A stretch of DNA of 64,000 nucleotides. It comes from Achromobacter xylosoxidans (GTDB lineage Bacteria; Pseudomonadota; Gammaproteobacteria; Burkholderiales; Burkholderiaceae_B). The position numbers were made by a program, and so were the translations under genes. Shown here piece after piece: positions 49,830-58,574 of the stretch. Under the pieces are notes generated by a model, which worked only from the letters and a program-made list of their open reading frames with translations, made no database searches and was not told the origin of the DNA. Where the stretch lies: the NCBI RefSeq assembly GCF_002192695.1, contig NZ_MTLG01000067.1:1-64000 (forward strand). The letters run 5' to 3'. Position 1 is the stretch's first letter, and each line of letters opens with the position of its first letter.

Positions 49830-50581
49830 GCCGCCACCTCCTCGCCTAGGTAGACGGCGCGCACGGTGGCGTCGTCGCGGATGGCGGCCGGCGGTCCCTC
49901 GGCGACCTTGCGGCCGTTGGACAGCACCACGATGTGTTCGGACAGCGTCATGATCACGTCCATGTTGTGTTCGATCAGCAGCACCGTGCGGCCGGCGGCC
50001 GCATGGCGGATCAGGCGGGTGGCGGCCGCGATTTCGTGGTGGCCCACGCCCGCCAGCGGTTCGTCCAGCAGCAGGATGCGCGGGTCGGGCAGCAGGGTCA
50101 GGCCCAGCTCCAGCGCGCGCTGCAAGCCGTAGGACAAAGTGCCCGCCACGGTGTCGCGCCAGGCCGTCAGGTCGGTCAGTTCCAGCATGGCGTCGATGGT
50201 GGACGCCAGGCGGCGGTCGTAGCGCGGCGCCAGCCAGAACGGCAGCAGATGCGAATGGCTGATCTGCGCGGCGATGCGCAGGTTCTCCAGCACCGTCATT
50301 TCAGGAAAGATCTTGGTGATCTGGAAGCTGCGGCCGATGCCGTGCCGGGCGCGTTCATGGGCCCGCAGGCGCGAGATGTCCGCGCCGTGGCACAGGATGC
50401 GCCCGCCATGTCCGGGCAGGTTGCCTGATAGCACGTTGAGCAGGGTGGTCTTGCCGGCGCCGTTGGGGCCGATCAGGCCGTAGACGCGGCCGGTTTCGAA
50501 GGCGTAGCTGAAGTCCTCGATGGCGCGCAGCGCGCCGAAGGTGACGCTGACCTGTTCGCATTGCAGGGCGATATCGCTCAT
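49826..50581 (-). CDS. LivG-type ABC importer ATPase, second importer
   Basis: A 251-residue ATPase with Walker A GPNGAGKTTL, a LivG-style signature YGLQRALELG, Walker B LLLDEPLAGVG and switch IEHNMDVIM. Start ATG 50581 overlaps the LivM stop as ATGA; the longer frame upstream is a shadow of the permease. Confidence 0.93.
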   Translation of the reverse strand: MSDIALQCEQVSVTFGALRAIEDFSYAFETGRVYGLIGPNGAGKTTLLNVLSGNLPGHGGRILCHGADISRLRAHERARHGIGRSFQITKIFPEMTVLENLRIAAQISHSHLLPFWLAPRYDRRLASTIDAMLELTDLTAWRDTVAGTLSYGLQRALELGLTLLPDPRILLLDEPLAGVGHHEIAAATRLIRHAAAGRTVLLIEHNMDVIMTLSEHIVVLSNGRKVAEGPPAAIRDDATVRAVYLGEEVAA

Positions 50582-51594
50582 GACGGGCTCCCTTCGCGCG
50601 GGGCCAGCGGCACGGCGGACGCGGATGGACTGGCGGGGGCCGGGGCCGCGGGGCGCCTGCGGCTCCAGCGGGCCTGCAGCGCGCCCAGCACCCCTTGCGG
50701 GAAATACAGCGTGGCCAGGATGAAGACCAGGCCCAGGATGCCGTACCAGTAGGGCGTCCAGCCGCTGAGCCATTCCTTCAGCGCTTCGAACAGCAGCACG
50801 CCGGCCACCGGTCCCCACAGCGTGCCGGCGCCGCCCAGCAGGGTCATGATGATGACGTCGCCAGAGGTGGTCCAGTGCAGCATCTGCGGGTTCATGTACA
50901 TCAGCACCGCGGTCAGCAGTCCGCCCGCCAGGCCGCCGACCGCGCCGGACACGAGGAAGGTGATCTGCTTCAGGCGCTGCACGTTGTAGCCCAGTTGCGC
51001 GGCGCGGATCTCGTTCTGCCGCACGCCCGAGACCGCGCGGCCGAAGGGCGAGGCGCGCAGCATCGCCATCAAGGCCATCACCAGGGCGAACACGGCGGCG
51101 ACGTACCAATAGAAGTTCACGGTATCGAAGAAGTCGATGCCCGCGAGTTCCGGCCGGCCGATGCCGGGCAGGCCGTCGGCGCCGCCGGTCCATTCGCGCA
51201 GCTTGCTGTCGGCCAGGATGTACATGAGCTGCGACAGCGCCAGCGTGACCAGCGCGAAGAAGATCCCCGAGACCCGCAGCGCGAACACGCTGAAGATCCA
51301 GGCGCAGGCGGCGCCCGCCACGATGGCCAGCGCCAGGCCGGCCTCGAACGGCAGGCCGTAGCGCTGGGTCGCCAGCGCCAGCGCGTAGCCGCCGGTGCCC
51401 AGGAAGGCGGCGTGGCCGAAGGACACCATGCCCAGCAGGCCGAACACCAGGTCGAAGCCCACGGCGAAGATGGACCACACCATGATCAGGATGGTCAGGT
51501 TCAACAGGAAATCGTTTTGCGTGCAGAAGGGCACCGCGATCACCGCGGCGGCCACGCCTGCCGCGATGGCGGCGTCTTGCCGGGAAGTCGTCAT
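50578..51594 (-). CDS. LivM-type ABC importer permease, second importer
   Basis: A 338-residue permease with about ten membrane helices and motifs GLLGMVSFGHAAFLG near residue 55 and LLGGAGTLWGPVAG near 255. The C-terminal tail is Ala/Pro-rich. ATGA overlaps join it to both neighbours. Confidence 0.93.
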   Translation of the reverse strand: MTTSRQDAAIAAGVAAAVIAVPFCTQNDFLLNLTILIMVWSIFAVGFDLVFGLLGMVSFGHAAFLGTGGYALALATQRYGLPFEAGLALAIVAGAACAWIFSVFALRVSGIFFALVTLALSQLMYILADSKLREWTGGADGLPGIGRPELAGIDFFDTVNFYWYVAAVFALVMALMAMLRASPFGRAVSGVRQNEIRAAQLGYNVQRLKQITFLVSGAVGGLAGGLLTAVLMYMNPQMLHWTTSGDVIIMTLLGGAGTLWGPVAGVLLFEALKEWLSGWTPYWYGILGLVFILATLYFPQGVLGALQARWSRRRPAAPAPASPSASAVPLAPREGSPS

Positions 51595-52448
51595 GCCAGC
51601 CTCGCTTGGCGGGAGAACAGTCCTTGCGGACGGGTGAGCAGCGTGGCGATCAGCATGGCGAACGTCAGGATGTCGACCCAGCTGGGCATGAAGGTGTAGC
51701 CCACCGCGCGCACCATGCCGATCAGCAGCGACGCCGCGACCACGCCGCGGATGTTGCCCAGCCCGCCCAGGATCACCACGATGAAGCAGTCGATGATGGT
51801 GTTGGTGGCCATGCCCAGCTCTATCGGAAACAGCGGCGCGGAGATGGCGCCGGCCAGCCCGGCCAGCGCCGCGCCCACGCCGAACACCGCGCTGCGGATG
51901 GTGGCGGCCGGCAGGCCCAGGATGCGCACCATTTCGCCATCGCTGCTAGCCGCGCGCACCAGCATGCCGAAGGTGCTTTTTTCCAGCACGAAGAACAGCG
52001 CGGCCGACACCAGCAGGCCGAAGACGATGACGAACAGGCGATAGACGGGGATGGTGCTGCCGGCCAGCTCGACCGTGCCCGCCAGCAGCGCCGGCATCGG
52101 CGTTTCCTGGTAGCCCAGGCCCCAGACGAACTTCACGGCCTCGCTGATGACGAGGATGAAGCCGAAGGTCAGGATCAGCTGATAGAAGTGCGGGCGGTTG
52201 TACAGCGGCCGCAGGGCCAGCCGTTCCATCGCCACGCCGACCAGGCCGACGCCCACCGTCGCCACGACCAGCCCGGCGATGAAGGAACCGGTGCGCAGCT
52301 GGATGTCGAAGGCCAGATAGGCGCCCAGCATGTACAGCGCGCCATGGGCGAAGTTGATGACGCCCAGCATGCCGAAGATAAGCGTAAGGCCGGACGCCAG
52401 CAGGAACAGCAGCATTCCCAGGCTCAGGCCGATGATCACGGTGGACAT
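51591..52448 (-). CDS. LivH-type ABC importer permease, second importer
   Basis: A 285-residue permease with the family opening (LLFLLASGLTLIFGMLGVINFAHG) and the loop ILGGLGNIRGVVAAS. Its start follows the binding-protein gene by 85 bases that contain two tandem hairpins, while all later genes are joined by overlaps. Confidence 0.93.
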   Translation of the reverse strand: MSTVIIGLSLGMLLFLLASGLTLIFGMLGVINFAHGALYMLGAYLAFDIQLRTGSFIAGLVVATVGVGLVGVAMERLALRPLYNRPHFYQLILTFGFILVISEAVKFVWGLGYQETPMPALLAGTVELAGSTIPVYRLFVIVFGLLVSAALFFVLEKSTFGMLVRAASSDGEMVRILGLPAATIRSAVFGVGAALAGLAGAISAPLFPIELGMATNTIIDCFIVVILGGLGNIRGVVAASLLIGMVRAVGYTFMPSWVDILTFAMLIATLLTRPQGLFSRQARLA

Positions 52449-52467
52449 GGCAAAAATCCGTCAGGCG

Positions 52468-52513
52468 GCGCGCGAGGGCGCGCCGGGGGGAAAACCGGTC
52501 CACGGGGACCGGC
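52468..52513. terminator. two tandem hairpins between binding-protein and permease genes
   Basis: GGCGCGC-GAGG-GCGCGCC (52468-52485) and CCGGTCC-ACGG-GGACCGG (52496-52513), each with a perfect 7-base stem. On the transcribed strand the second is followed by TTTT. They probably act as partial terminators or RNA stabilisers so that the binding protein is made in excess over the membrane and ATPase subunits. Confidence 0.65.
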
Positions 52514-52533
52514 GGGTGCATGACGCGGCGGCT

Positions 52534-53715
52534 TCAGCCCGCGCAGGGTTCGAAAACCTGATCCGGCGGGAACACCTTGACGATGTCCATGACGTAGGCC
52601 GGCTGCGGCGGCTTGCCCGTGTCCACCACGCCCCACAGGCCGTTCTGCATGGCTTGGTGGTCGCAGGCGCGCATGGTCTTCTTGCCTTCCACGGAGTTGG
52701 TGCGCTCGCTGGCGGCAAACGCCTCGACCCATTTTTCCTTGTCCCAGGTGCCGGTCTTGTCGACCACGTCCAGCCACCAGCTCATGCCGTCGTAGGCTTC
52801 GCCCGCGGCGGCCGAGGGGAACTCGTTGTATTTCTTGCGGAAAGCCTCGACGAAGGCCTTGTTGGCGTCGTTCTCGACGGTGAAGTGATATCTCACGCCC
52901 GATTGCACGCCGACCGCGGTGGGGCCGACGCCGGCCGCCATGGTCTCGTCGGCGATCACCGGCCCGAAGATCTTGCGCGTCTTGCCCAGTTCGATCTGGC
53001 CGGCCTGCTTGACCATGGTGACGGCGTCCGAGCCCGTCATGAACAGCGCCACGCCGTCGGCGTTGGAGCGCGCGATCTTGTCGGCGATGGACGAATAGTC
53101 GCGGTTGCCCAGCGGCGGGAAGTCGGCGCCCACGATCTCGATGCCGGCCTTCTCGGCCTCGCGCCGGTACCAGTCCCAGCTGTCGCGCGTGGCCTGGTAG
53201 TCGGCCGTCACGCCGTAGACCCGCTTGAGCTTCTGTTCCTTGGAGTAGGCCAGCGCCATGCGCTGCTCCATGCCCAGCGTGTTGGAGGTGCGGAAGGTAT
53301 AGCGCGAGCCGCCCGGCACCGTGATCTTGTCGTCGGCCGACATGGTGACCAAGTGAGGAATCTTGCGCTGCTTGGCGATGTTCATGATGGCCAGCGTGCT
53401 GGCCGAGCTGACCGCGCCGAAGATCATCTGCGATCCATCGGAGATCAGGCGGGTGGTTTTCTGCACCGCGGGCTGCGGCTTGGTTTCATCGTCTTCCCAG
53501 GTGACCTGGATCGGCTTGCCCAGCACCTTGCCGCCGCGCTGCTCGATGGCGATGGTGACGCCCTTGCGCATGTCTTCGCCAAAGATGCCGTAGGTGCCCG
53601 ACAGCGACACCACGCCGCCGATCTTGAACGTGTCGGGATCGGCGGCGCGCGCCCCTGTCGCATACAGGGCGCACAGCGCCAGCGCGCCGCAGGCGGCGTG
53701 ACTCCATGTCTTCAT
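52534..53715 (-). CDS. periplasmic substrate-binding protein, second Liv-type importer
   Basis: A 393-residue Peripla_BP_6 binding protein: signal peptide with ALALCALYATGARAA, then TFKIGGVVSLSGTYGIFGEDM. ATG 53715 has GGAGACA before it; an ATG at 53739 would add eight residues and lacks such a site. First gene of the operon SBP-livH-livM-livG-livF-thiolase-ligase-gntR, so the ligand is probably the acid that the ligase activates. Confidence 0.9.
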   Translation of the reverse strand: MKTWSHAACGALALCALYATGARAADPDTFKIGGVVSLSGTYGIFGEDMRKGVTIAIEQRGGKVLGKPIQVTWEDDETKPQPAVQKTTRLISDGSQMIFGAVSSASTLAIMNIAKQRKIPHLVTMSADDKITVPGGSRYTFRTSNTLGMEQRMALAYSKEQKLKRVYGVTADYQATRDSWDWYRREAEKAGIEIVGADFPPLGNRDYSSIADKIARSNADGVALFMTGSDAVTMVKQAGQIELGKTRKIFGPVIADETMAAGVGPTAVGVQSGVRYHFTVENDANKAFVEAFRKKYNEFPSAAAGEAYDGMSWWLDVVDKTGTWDKEKWVEAFAASERTNSVEGKKTMRACDHQAMQNGLWGVVDTGKPPQPAYVMDIVKVFPPDQVFEPCAG

Positions 53716-53757
53716 TTTTTGTCTCCACGTATTTTTCATTATGGCTCGTAATGTTTT

Positions 53758-53782
53758 ACGTAGCTCGGTTGAGATACTACGT
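53758..53782. promoter_or_regulatory. candidate operator of the second catabolic operon
   Basis: ACGTAG and CTACGT form a six-base inverted repeat with 13 bases between, in an AT-rich stretch 43 to 67 bases before the binding-protein start. It could be the site of the GntR-family protein encoded at the end of the operon; no consensus proves it. Confidence 0.4.
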
Positions 53783-53829
53783 TTTGGATTGTGATGTGAA
53801 AACTTGGGGAATACCCGGGCGTCGAGGCG

Positions 53830-53851
53830 AAAAAAAACCGCCCCAAGGCGG
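53830..53851 (-). terminator. intrinsic terminator after the formylglutamate hydrolase gene
   Basis: On the minus strand CCGCC-TTGG-GGCGG is followed by eight T. It lies 40 bases past the stop of the hydrolase gene and isolates it from the operon beyond. Confidence 0.8.
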
Positions 53852-53891
53852 CAAACGCCTGGAGCGGTTCGGGGCGGGGGCCGGCTTGCGA

Positions 53892-54695
53892 TCAGCGCTG
53901 GCGCGTCTCGGTTTGCCGCAGCGCCGACTGCACCATGCCTTCGACCAGCGGAATGACCTTGTCCGCCAGTTCGGGGCGATAGGCGTAGGGATGCGTTTCG
54001 TCCATGTAGGTGGACTGGCACATTTCCAGCTGGATGGCGTGGATGTTGTCCGCCGGCTTGCCGTAGTGGCGCGTGATGTAGCCGCCCTTGAAGCGGCCGT
54101 TCACCGCCCAGGTGTAGGCGGTGTTTTCGCGCAGCCGCGCTTCGACCGTCGCCAGGATGTCGGGCGCGCAGGCTGCGCCGTCGGCGGTGCCGATGTTCAG
54201 GTCGGGCAGCTTGCCCTCGAACAGGCGCGGCAGCACGCTGGCGATCGAGTGCGCTTCCCACAGCAGCACGGTGCCGTGTTCGGCCTTGATGCGGTCGATT
54301 TCCTCGCACAGCTTGGCGTGGTAGGGCTTCCAGTAGGCCTGCAGCCGGTGTTCGCGTTCGGCCTCGGTCAGGACGGCTTCGTTGCGGTAGAGGGCGTCGC
54401 CGCGGAAGGTCTGGGCCGGGCACAGGCCGGTCTTGGTCTGGCCGGGATACAGGCTTTCATCGTTGGGCGGGCGGTTCAGGTCCACCACATAGCGCGAATA
54501 GCGCGCGCCGATGACGGACGCGCCCAGCGCTTCGGCGAATTGGTACAGCGTGTCCAGGTGCCAGTCGGTATCGCCCGACTGCAGGCCCAGCGGCGTCATC
54601 TGCGCGCGTTGCGCGTCGGGAATCATGCTGCCCAGGTGGGGAATGGAGATCAGCAGCGGCGCCGTGCCGCGGCTGAATTGGTAGATGTCGCTCAA
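53892..54695 (-). CDS. N-formylglutamate amidohydrolase-like enzyme
   Basis: A 267-residue hydrolase of the FGase/HutG family (usual length about 265). Motifs: LLISIPHLGSMIPD at the start, the metal-site DTDWHLDTL and LWEAHSI, and YGRxGNIH-like GKPADNIHAIQLE. HutG-type enzymes hydrolyse N-formylglutamate in histidine degradation; no other hut gene is here. The start is probably TTG 54695 with CGGAG just before it, since an ATG upstream would add 32 residues unlike the family. Confidence 0.85.
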   Translation of the reverse strand: MSDIYQFSRGTAPLLISIPHLGSMIPDAQRAQMTPLGLQSGDTDWHLDTLYQFAEALGASVIGARYSRYVVDLNRPPNDESLYPGQTKTGLCPAQTFRGDALYRNEAVLTEAEREHRLQAYWKPYHAKLCEEIDRIKAEHGTVLLWEAHSIASVLPRLFEGKLPDLNIGTADGAACAPDILATVEARLRENTAYTWAVNGRFKGGYITRHYGKPADNIHAIQLEMCQSTYMDETHPYAYRPELADKVIPLVEGMVQSALRQTETRQR

Positions 54696-54813
54696 GTAAA
54701 ACTCCGGGGGAAATGGCGGGGCGCAGGCTAGGGCATGGCTGGCAGCGTCCCTGGGTATCCGGTATTGCGCCCGGCGGGGCAATGCCGGCAATCATAGTGG
54801 ATCGGGCGCATGC

Positions 54814-55767
54814 CTATGGCTGTGGCGGCGCGGCGTCGCAGGCCCAGGGCGCGCCGCCGCTCCATCCATTGGCGATGGCGTCGATCAGGACGCGCACCTT
54901 GGGCGCCAGGTGGCGGCGGTGCGGATAGACCGCGCACACGGGGGCGCCGGCGGGCGCCACGGCTTCCAGCACTGGCGCCAGCCGGCCGGCGCGCAGGTCC
55001 TCGCCGACCAGGAAGGCGCCCAGCTGGACGATGCCTTCGTCCGCCAGCGCGGCGTCGCGCAGCGCTTCCGTGTTGCCCAGCCGCAGGCGTCCGGCGACAT
55101 GGACGCTGCGTTCCTGGCCGTTGACGGCAAAGCGCCAGGGCACCAGCGCGCCGGCATGGGTGTAGGCCAGGGTGTGATGGCCGGCCAGGTCATCCGGGAC
55201 GGCGGGGACTCCGTGCCGATCCAGATAGCGCGGCGAGGCGCAGGTGATCAGGCGGTGCGGCGCCAGCACCCGACGCACCAGCCGGCTGTCGGTTTCGCCG
55301 CCGATGCGGATGGCGACGTCCACGCCGTCGCGCACCAGGTCGATGTAGTCGTCGGAAAAGCTGACGTCCGCCTCGACCTCGGGCCAATCCCGCAGGTAGC
55401 CGCGCAGCAGCGGCATGATGTGCAGCCGCCCCAGCGATACCGGCAGGTCGATGCGCAGGCGGCCGCGCGGCGCCTGCTTGCGGCTGGCCATGGCGTCGGT
55501 GGCGTTGTCGACCTCGGACAGGATGCGCTGCGCGTGTTCGTAGAAGACGCGGCCCTCGTCGCTGAGGCTGACGCTGCGCGTGCTGCGGTGGAGCAGCCGG
55601 GCGCCCAGGCCCAGTTCCAGGCGCGCGATGCACTTGCCGATGGCCGAACGCGACAGGCCCAGCTTTTCGGCCGCGGCGGTAAAGCTTTGCGTGTCGGCCA
55701 CGCGTACGAACGCGAGCAGGTCGCCGATGTGATCCAACCGAGCGGCCGGGTAGGGTGAATTGCGCAC
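54814..55767 (-). CDS. LysR-family regulator
   Basis: A 317-residue LysR protein: FVRVADTQSFTAAAEKLGLSRSAIGKCIARLELGLGARLLHRSTRSVSLSDEG. It is divergent from an MFS gene across 105 bases and probably controls it, as is common for this branch. Confidence 0.9.
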   Translation of the reverse strand: MRNSPYPAARLDHIGDLLAFVRVADTQSFTAAAEKLGLSRSAIGKCIARLELGLGARLLHRSTRSVSLSDEGRVFYEHAQRILSEVDNATDAMASRKQAPRGRLRIDLPVSLGRLHIMPLLRGYLRDWPEVEADVSFSDDYIDLVRDGVDVAIRIGGETDSRLVRRVLAPHRLITCASPRYLDRHGVPAVPDDLAGHHTLAYTHAGALVPWRFAVNGQERSVHVAGRLRLGNTEALRDAALADEGIVQLGAFLVGEDLRAGRLAPVLEAVAPAGAPVCAVYPHRRHLAPKVRVLIDAIANGWSGGAPWACDAAPPQP

Positions 55768-55872
55768 GATTCGTCCCTTGTGTTTATTGGTTTTCCTACT
55801 TTATCAGCGAAATGGAAACAGTAGACTGCCTAGGGGTCGGCCCGGCAAGGGCCTTACCTGGAACCACAGATC

Positions 55873-57138
55873 ATGACCCGCGGCATTTCCCTTGAAGACC
55901 CCGCCATCGCCGGCGCTTCGTTGACTGAACCCATGGCGGGGCGCGCCGGTTGGCGCGCTTGGCTGGGCGTGACCGCCGTGGGCCTGGCGACCTTCTGCGT
56001 GGTGACGAGCGAAATGCTGCCGGTGGGGCTGTTCGTGCCCATCACCGCGGCGCTCGACGTTTCAGTGGGCATGGGCGGTTTCATGCTGTTCGTGCCCGCC
56101 ATCCTGGCGGCGCTGTGCGCGCCGCTGGTCGTCCTCGGCGCAAAGGGCGCGGACCGCCGCGCGATCCTGTGCGGCCTGCTGGCGCTGCTGGTTTGCGCCA
56201 ACGCGGCCAGCGCCTGGGCGCCCAGCATGCCGTGGTTCCTGGCGGCGCGGGTGCTGGTGGGCTTCTGCATCGGCGGGGTCTGGGCGATCGCGGGCGGACT
56301 GGCGGGCAGGCTGGTCGGGCCGGGCGCCGTGGGACTGGCCACCTCCATCATCTTCGGCGGCGTCGCGGTGGCGTCCGTGCTGGGCGTGCCGCTGGGCGCT
56401 TTCATCGGCGGGCTGGCCGGCTGGCGGGCGGCCTTTGCCGCCATGGCGGCGCTATGCGCCGGTGTGCTGCTCATGGCCTTGCTGAGCCTGCCGCCGCTGC
56501 CTGCGGCGCGCTCGCTGCGCCCGCGCCAGCTGGCGTCGCAGCTGGCCAATCCTGGTTTGCGGCGGGGCCTCTGGATCACGCTGTTCCTGGTCGCGGGCCA
56601 TTTCATGGCCTATACCTTTGTCCGTCCGCTGCTGCAGATCCATGCGGCGTTCGGCGAGAACTGGATCGGGCCGCTGCTTTTCGCCTATGGCGTGGCGGGC
56701 GTGGCGGGAAATTTCCTGGGCGGGGCTGCGGCCGCCACGCGTCCGGCCGCCACCTTGCTCACGATCGCGCTCAGCCTGCTGATGGTTCTGCTGCTGTTGG
56801 GCATGCTGGGCCAGTTGCGTCCGGCCGCGGCGGTCTTGCTGCTGCTGTGGGGCCTGGCCTATGGCGCGGTGTCGGTGTCGCTGCAAACCTGGATGATGAC
56901 GGCGGCGCCGGACGCCGTGGAGGCCGCCACCTCGCTGTTCGTGGCGGTGTTCAACCTGGGCATCGCGGCAGGTTCGCTGCTGGGCGTGCCCAGCGTGGAC
57001 GCGCTGGGGCTGCGGGCCAATCTGTGGCTGGCCGCGGCCTGCATGCTGTGGCCGGCGCTGATGCTGGCGCGGGCCGGGTGGGGGGAGTGGCGCGGCGGCT
57101 ACGCGCGGAAGGCGCGCAACAGGGTGTCCACGCCGTAA
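55873..57138 (+). CDS. MFS transporter, DHA1 (12-TM) type
   Basis: A 421-residue membrane protein with about 12 spans; the stretch TFCVVTSEMLPVGLFVPITAALDVSVG is typical of sugar-efflux/AraJ-like DHA1 pumps. Divergent from a LysR gene. Its end overlaps the convergent TetR gene by 40 bases. Substrate unknown. Confidence 0.9.
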   Translation: MTRGISLEDPAIAGASLTEPMAGRAGWRAWLGVTAVGLATFCVVTSEMLPVGLFVPITAALDVSVGMGGFMLFVPAILAALCAPLVVLGAKGADRRAILCGLLALLVCANAASAWAPSMPWFLAARVLVGFCIGGVWAIAGGLAGRLVGPGAVGLATSIIFGGVAVASVLGVPLGAFIGGLAGWRAAFAAMAALCAGVLLMALLSLPPLPAARSLRPRQLASQLANPGLRRGLWITLFLVAGHFMAYTFVRPLLQIHAAFGENWIGPLLFAYGVAGVAGNFLGGAAAATRPAATLLTIALSLLMVLLLLGMLGQLRPAAAVLLLLWGLAYGAVSVSLQTWMMTAAPDAVEAATSLFVAVFNLGIAAGSLLGVPSVDALGLRANLWLAAACMLWPALMLARAGWGEWRGGYARKARNRVSTP

Positions 57139-57737
57139 CGGCAGGTCGCCAGATGGTCCTCGTCCGGGCCTTCGGCGCGGCCGCCGGTCAGCCGCGCGTG
57201 CGAGGCGATGCCGTTGATCAGGTTGCCCAGGGTGCGCGCCGCCAAACGCGGGTCGTCGATACGCAATTCGCCACGCTCGCAGGCCCGTTTCAGGCATTGC
57301 TCCAGGGGCGCGTACAGCTGCATTTCCACCGCCAGCCGCAAGGCTTCGGCCAGATGCGGCAGGCGATGCGATTCCGAGACGATCAGGCGGTAGAGCGCGG
57401 CCGATTTGGGCAGCAGGGTGTAGCTCAGCAGACGTCGCGACAGCTCGTGCAGGGCGGGGCCCACGGGCTGGTCCTGCATGACGTCGGCGAACACGGCGGC
57501 GCGCATGCCGTGCAATTCATGCTCCAGCACCGCGACCAGCAGGCCTTCCTTGTTGCCGAACAGCTGATAGGCGGTGGCCGCCGAGCCGCCCGCCTGCCGC
57601 ACGATGCGCTGGATGGACGTTTGCGCATAGCCGTGCTCCAGCAACGATTGCGTGGCGGCTTCGAGCAGGCGCACGCGACGCGCCTCGCCCCGGCTGGTCA
57701 GCGCGCGCGGCGCCGTATCGTCTGGAATCGTGTTCAC
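57099..57737 (-). CDS. TetR-family repressor
   Basis: A 212-residue TetR protein: HTH HGYAQTSIQRIVRQAGGSAATAYQLFGNKEGLL and a TetR_C-like ligand domain. The best start is GTG 57737 with GGGAATGAA before it; the longer frame from 57821 runs through the palindrome and is not used. It probably represses itself and marC divergently. Confidence 0.88.
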   Translation of the reverse strand: MNTIPDDTAPRALTSRGEARRVRLLEAATQSLLEHGYAQTSIQRIVRQAGGSAATAYQLFGNKEGLLVAVLEHELHGMRAAVFADVMQDQPVGPALHELSRRLLSYTLLPKSAALYRLIVSESHRLPHLAEALRLAVEMQLYAPLEQCLKRACERGELRIDDPRLAARTLGNLINGIASHARLTGGRAEGPDEDHLATCRYGVDTLLRAFRA

Positions 57738-57805
57738 TTCATTCCCATGGCCGCGTATCGGTCGCGGATGCTCTTGCGCCGGGCGGAATGCCTGGCTGAA
57801 AATGT

Positions 57806-57824
57806 GTAATGTATAGTACATTAC
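57806..57824. promoter_or_regulatory. palindromic TetR operator between tetR and marC
   Basis: GTAATGTA-TAG-TACATTAC is a perfect 8+3+8 inverted repeat between the divergent genes, 69 bases ahead of the repressor start. Confidence 0.75.
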
Positions 57825-57890
57825 GCGCTTGCAACATCATCCAAGCAGCTGTGACCCGCCGCAACGGTGCCGCCCGCAGCGCACATCGCC

Positions 57891-58574
57891 ATGATCGACG
57901 ACCTGATTCAACTGGGAAAACTGGTCAGCCTGGGGCTGGCCTTGATGCTGCCCCTGGCCAACCCCCTGACCTCCATGACGCTGCTGCTGTCCCTGGGCCA
58001 GCAGATCCCCTATAAAGAGCGCGAACGCCAGGTCAAGCAGGCGGCTTTCTACGTGGTCGGCATCATGGTGGTGACCTACTATGCCGGCGCCTGGATCATG
58101 CATACCTTCGGCATTTCGATCCCGGGGCTGCGCATCGCCGGCGGCCTGATCGTGGCCAGCATCGGTTTCAGCATGGTGTTCCCTTCCGCGCCGTCGACCG
58201 CGTCCGAGGCCGACGTGGCCGACGCCCAGGCCAACCGGCAAACCCCCAATATCGCCTTCGTGCCGCTGGCGATGCCCGGCACGGCGGGTCCGGGCACCAT
58301 CGCCATGATCATCAGCGGCGCGGCGACCCTCGATGCGTCGGTGACGCAGACCTACCCGGCCTGGGTGCTGGCGGTGACGCCCATCCTCGTATTCTCGCTG
58401 CTGGGCCTGCTGTTCTGGATCTGCCTGCGCTCGGCCGGGCGCATCGTGGCCGTGATCGGCCAGGGCGGAGTGGAAGCCATCTCCCGGATCATGGGCTTCC
58501 TGCTGGTGTGCATGGCGGTGCAGTTCGTGATCAACGGCGTCCTGGAAATCGTGCAACAGCATGGCAGCATGTAA
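57891..58574 (+). CDS. marC: MarC-family inner-membrane protein
   Basis: A 227-residue membrane protein with about six helices. It is very close to E. coli MarC in the stretches LPLANPLTS, TFGISIPGLRIAGGLIVASIGF, IAFVPLAMPGTAGPGTIAMIIS and ISRIMGFLLVCMAVQF. MarC's function is not settled. I take ATG 57891; a GTG at 57867 is in frame but has no support. The divergent TetR gene and the palindrome suggest repression. Confidence 0.9.
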   Translation: MIDDLIQLGKLVSLGLALMLPLANPLTSMTLLLSLGQQIPYKERERQVKQAAFYVVGIMVVTYYAGAWIMHTFGISIPGLRIAGGLIVASIGFSMVFPSAPSTASEADVADAQANRQTPNIAFVPLAMPGTAGPGTIAMIISGAATLDASVTQTYPAWVLAVTPILVFSLLGLLFWICLRSAGRIVAVIGQGGVEAISRIMGFLLVCMAVQFVINGVLEIVQQHGSM

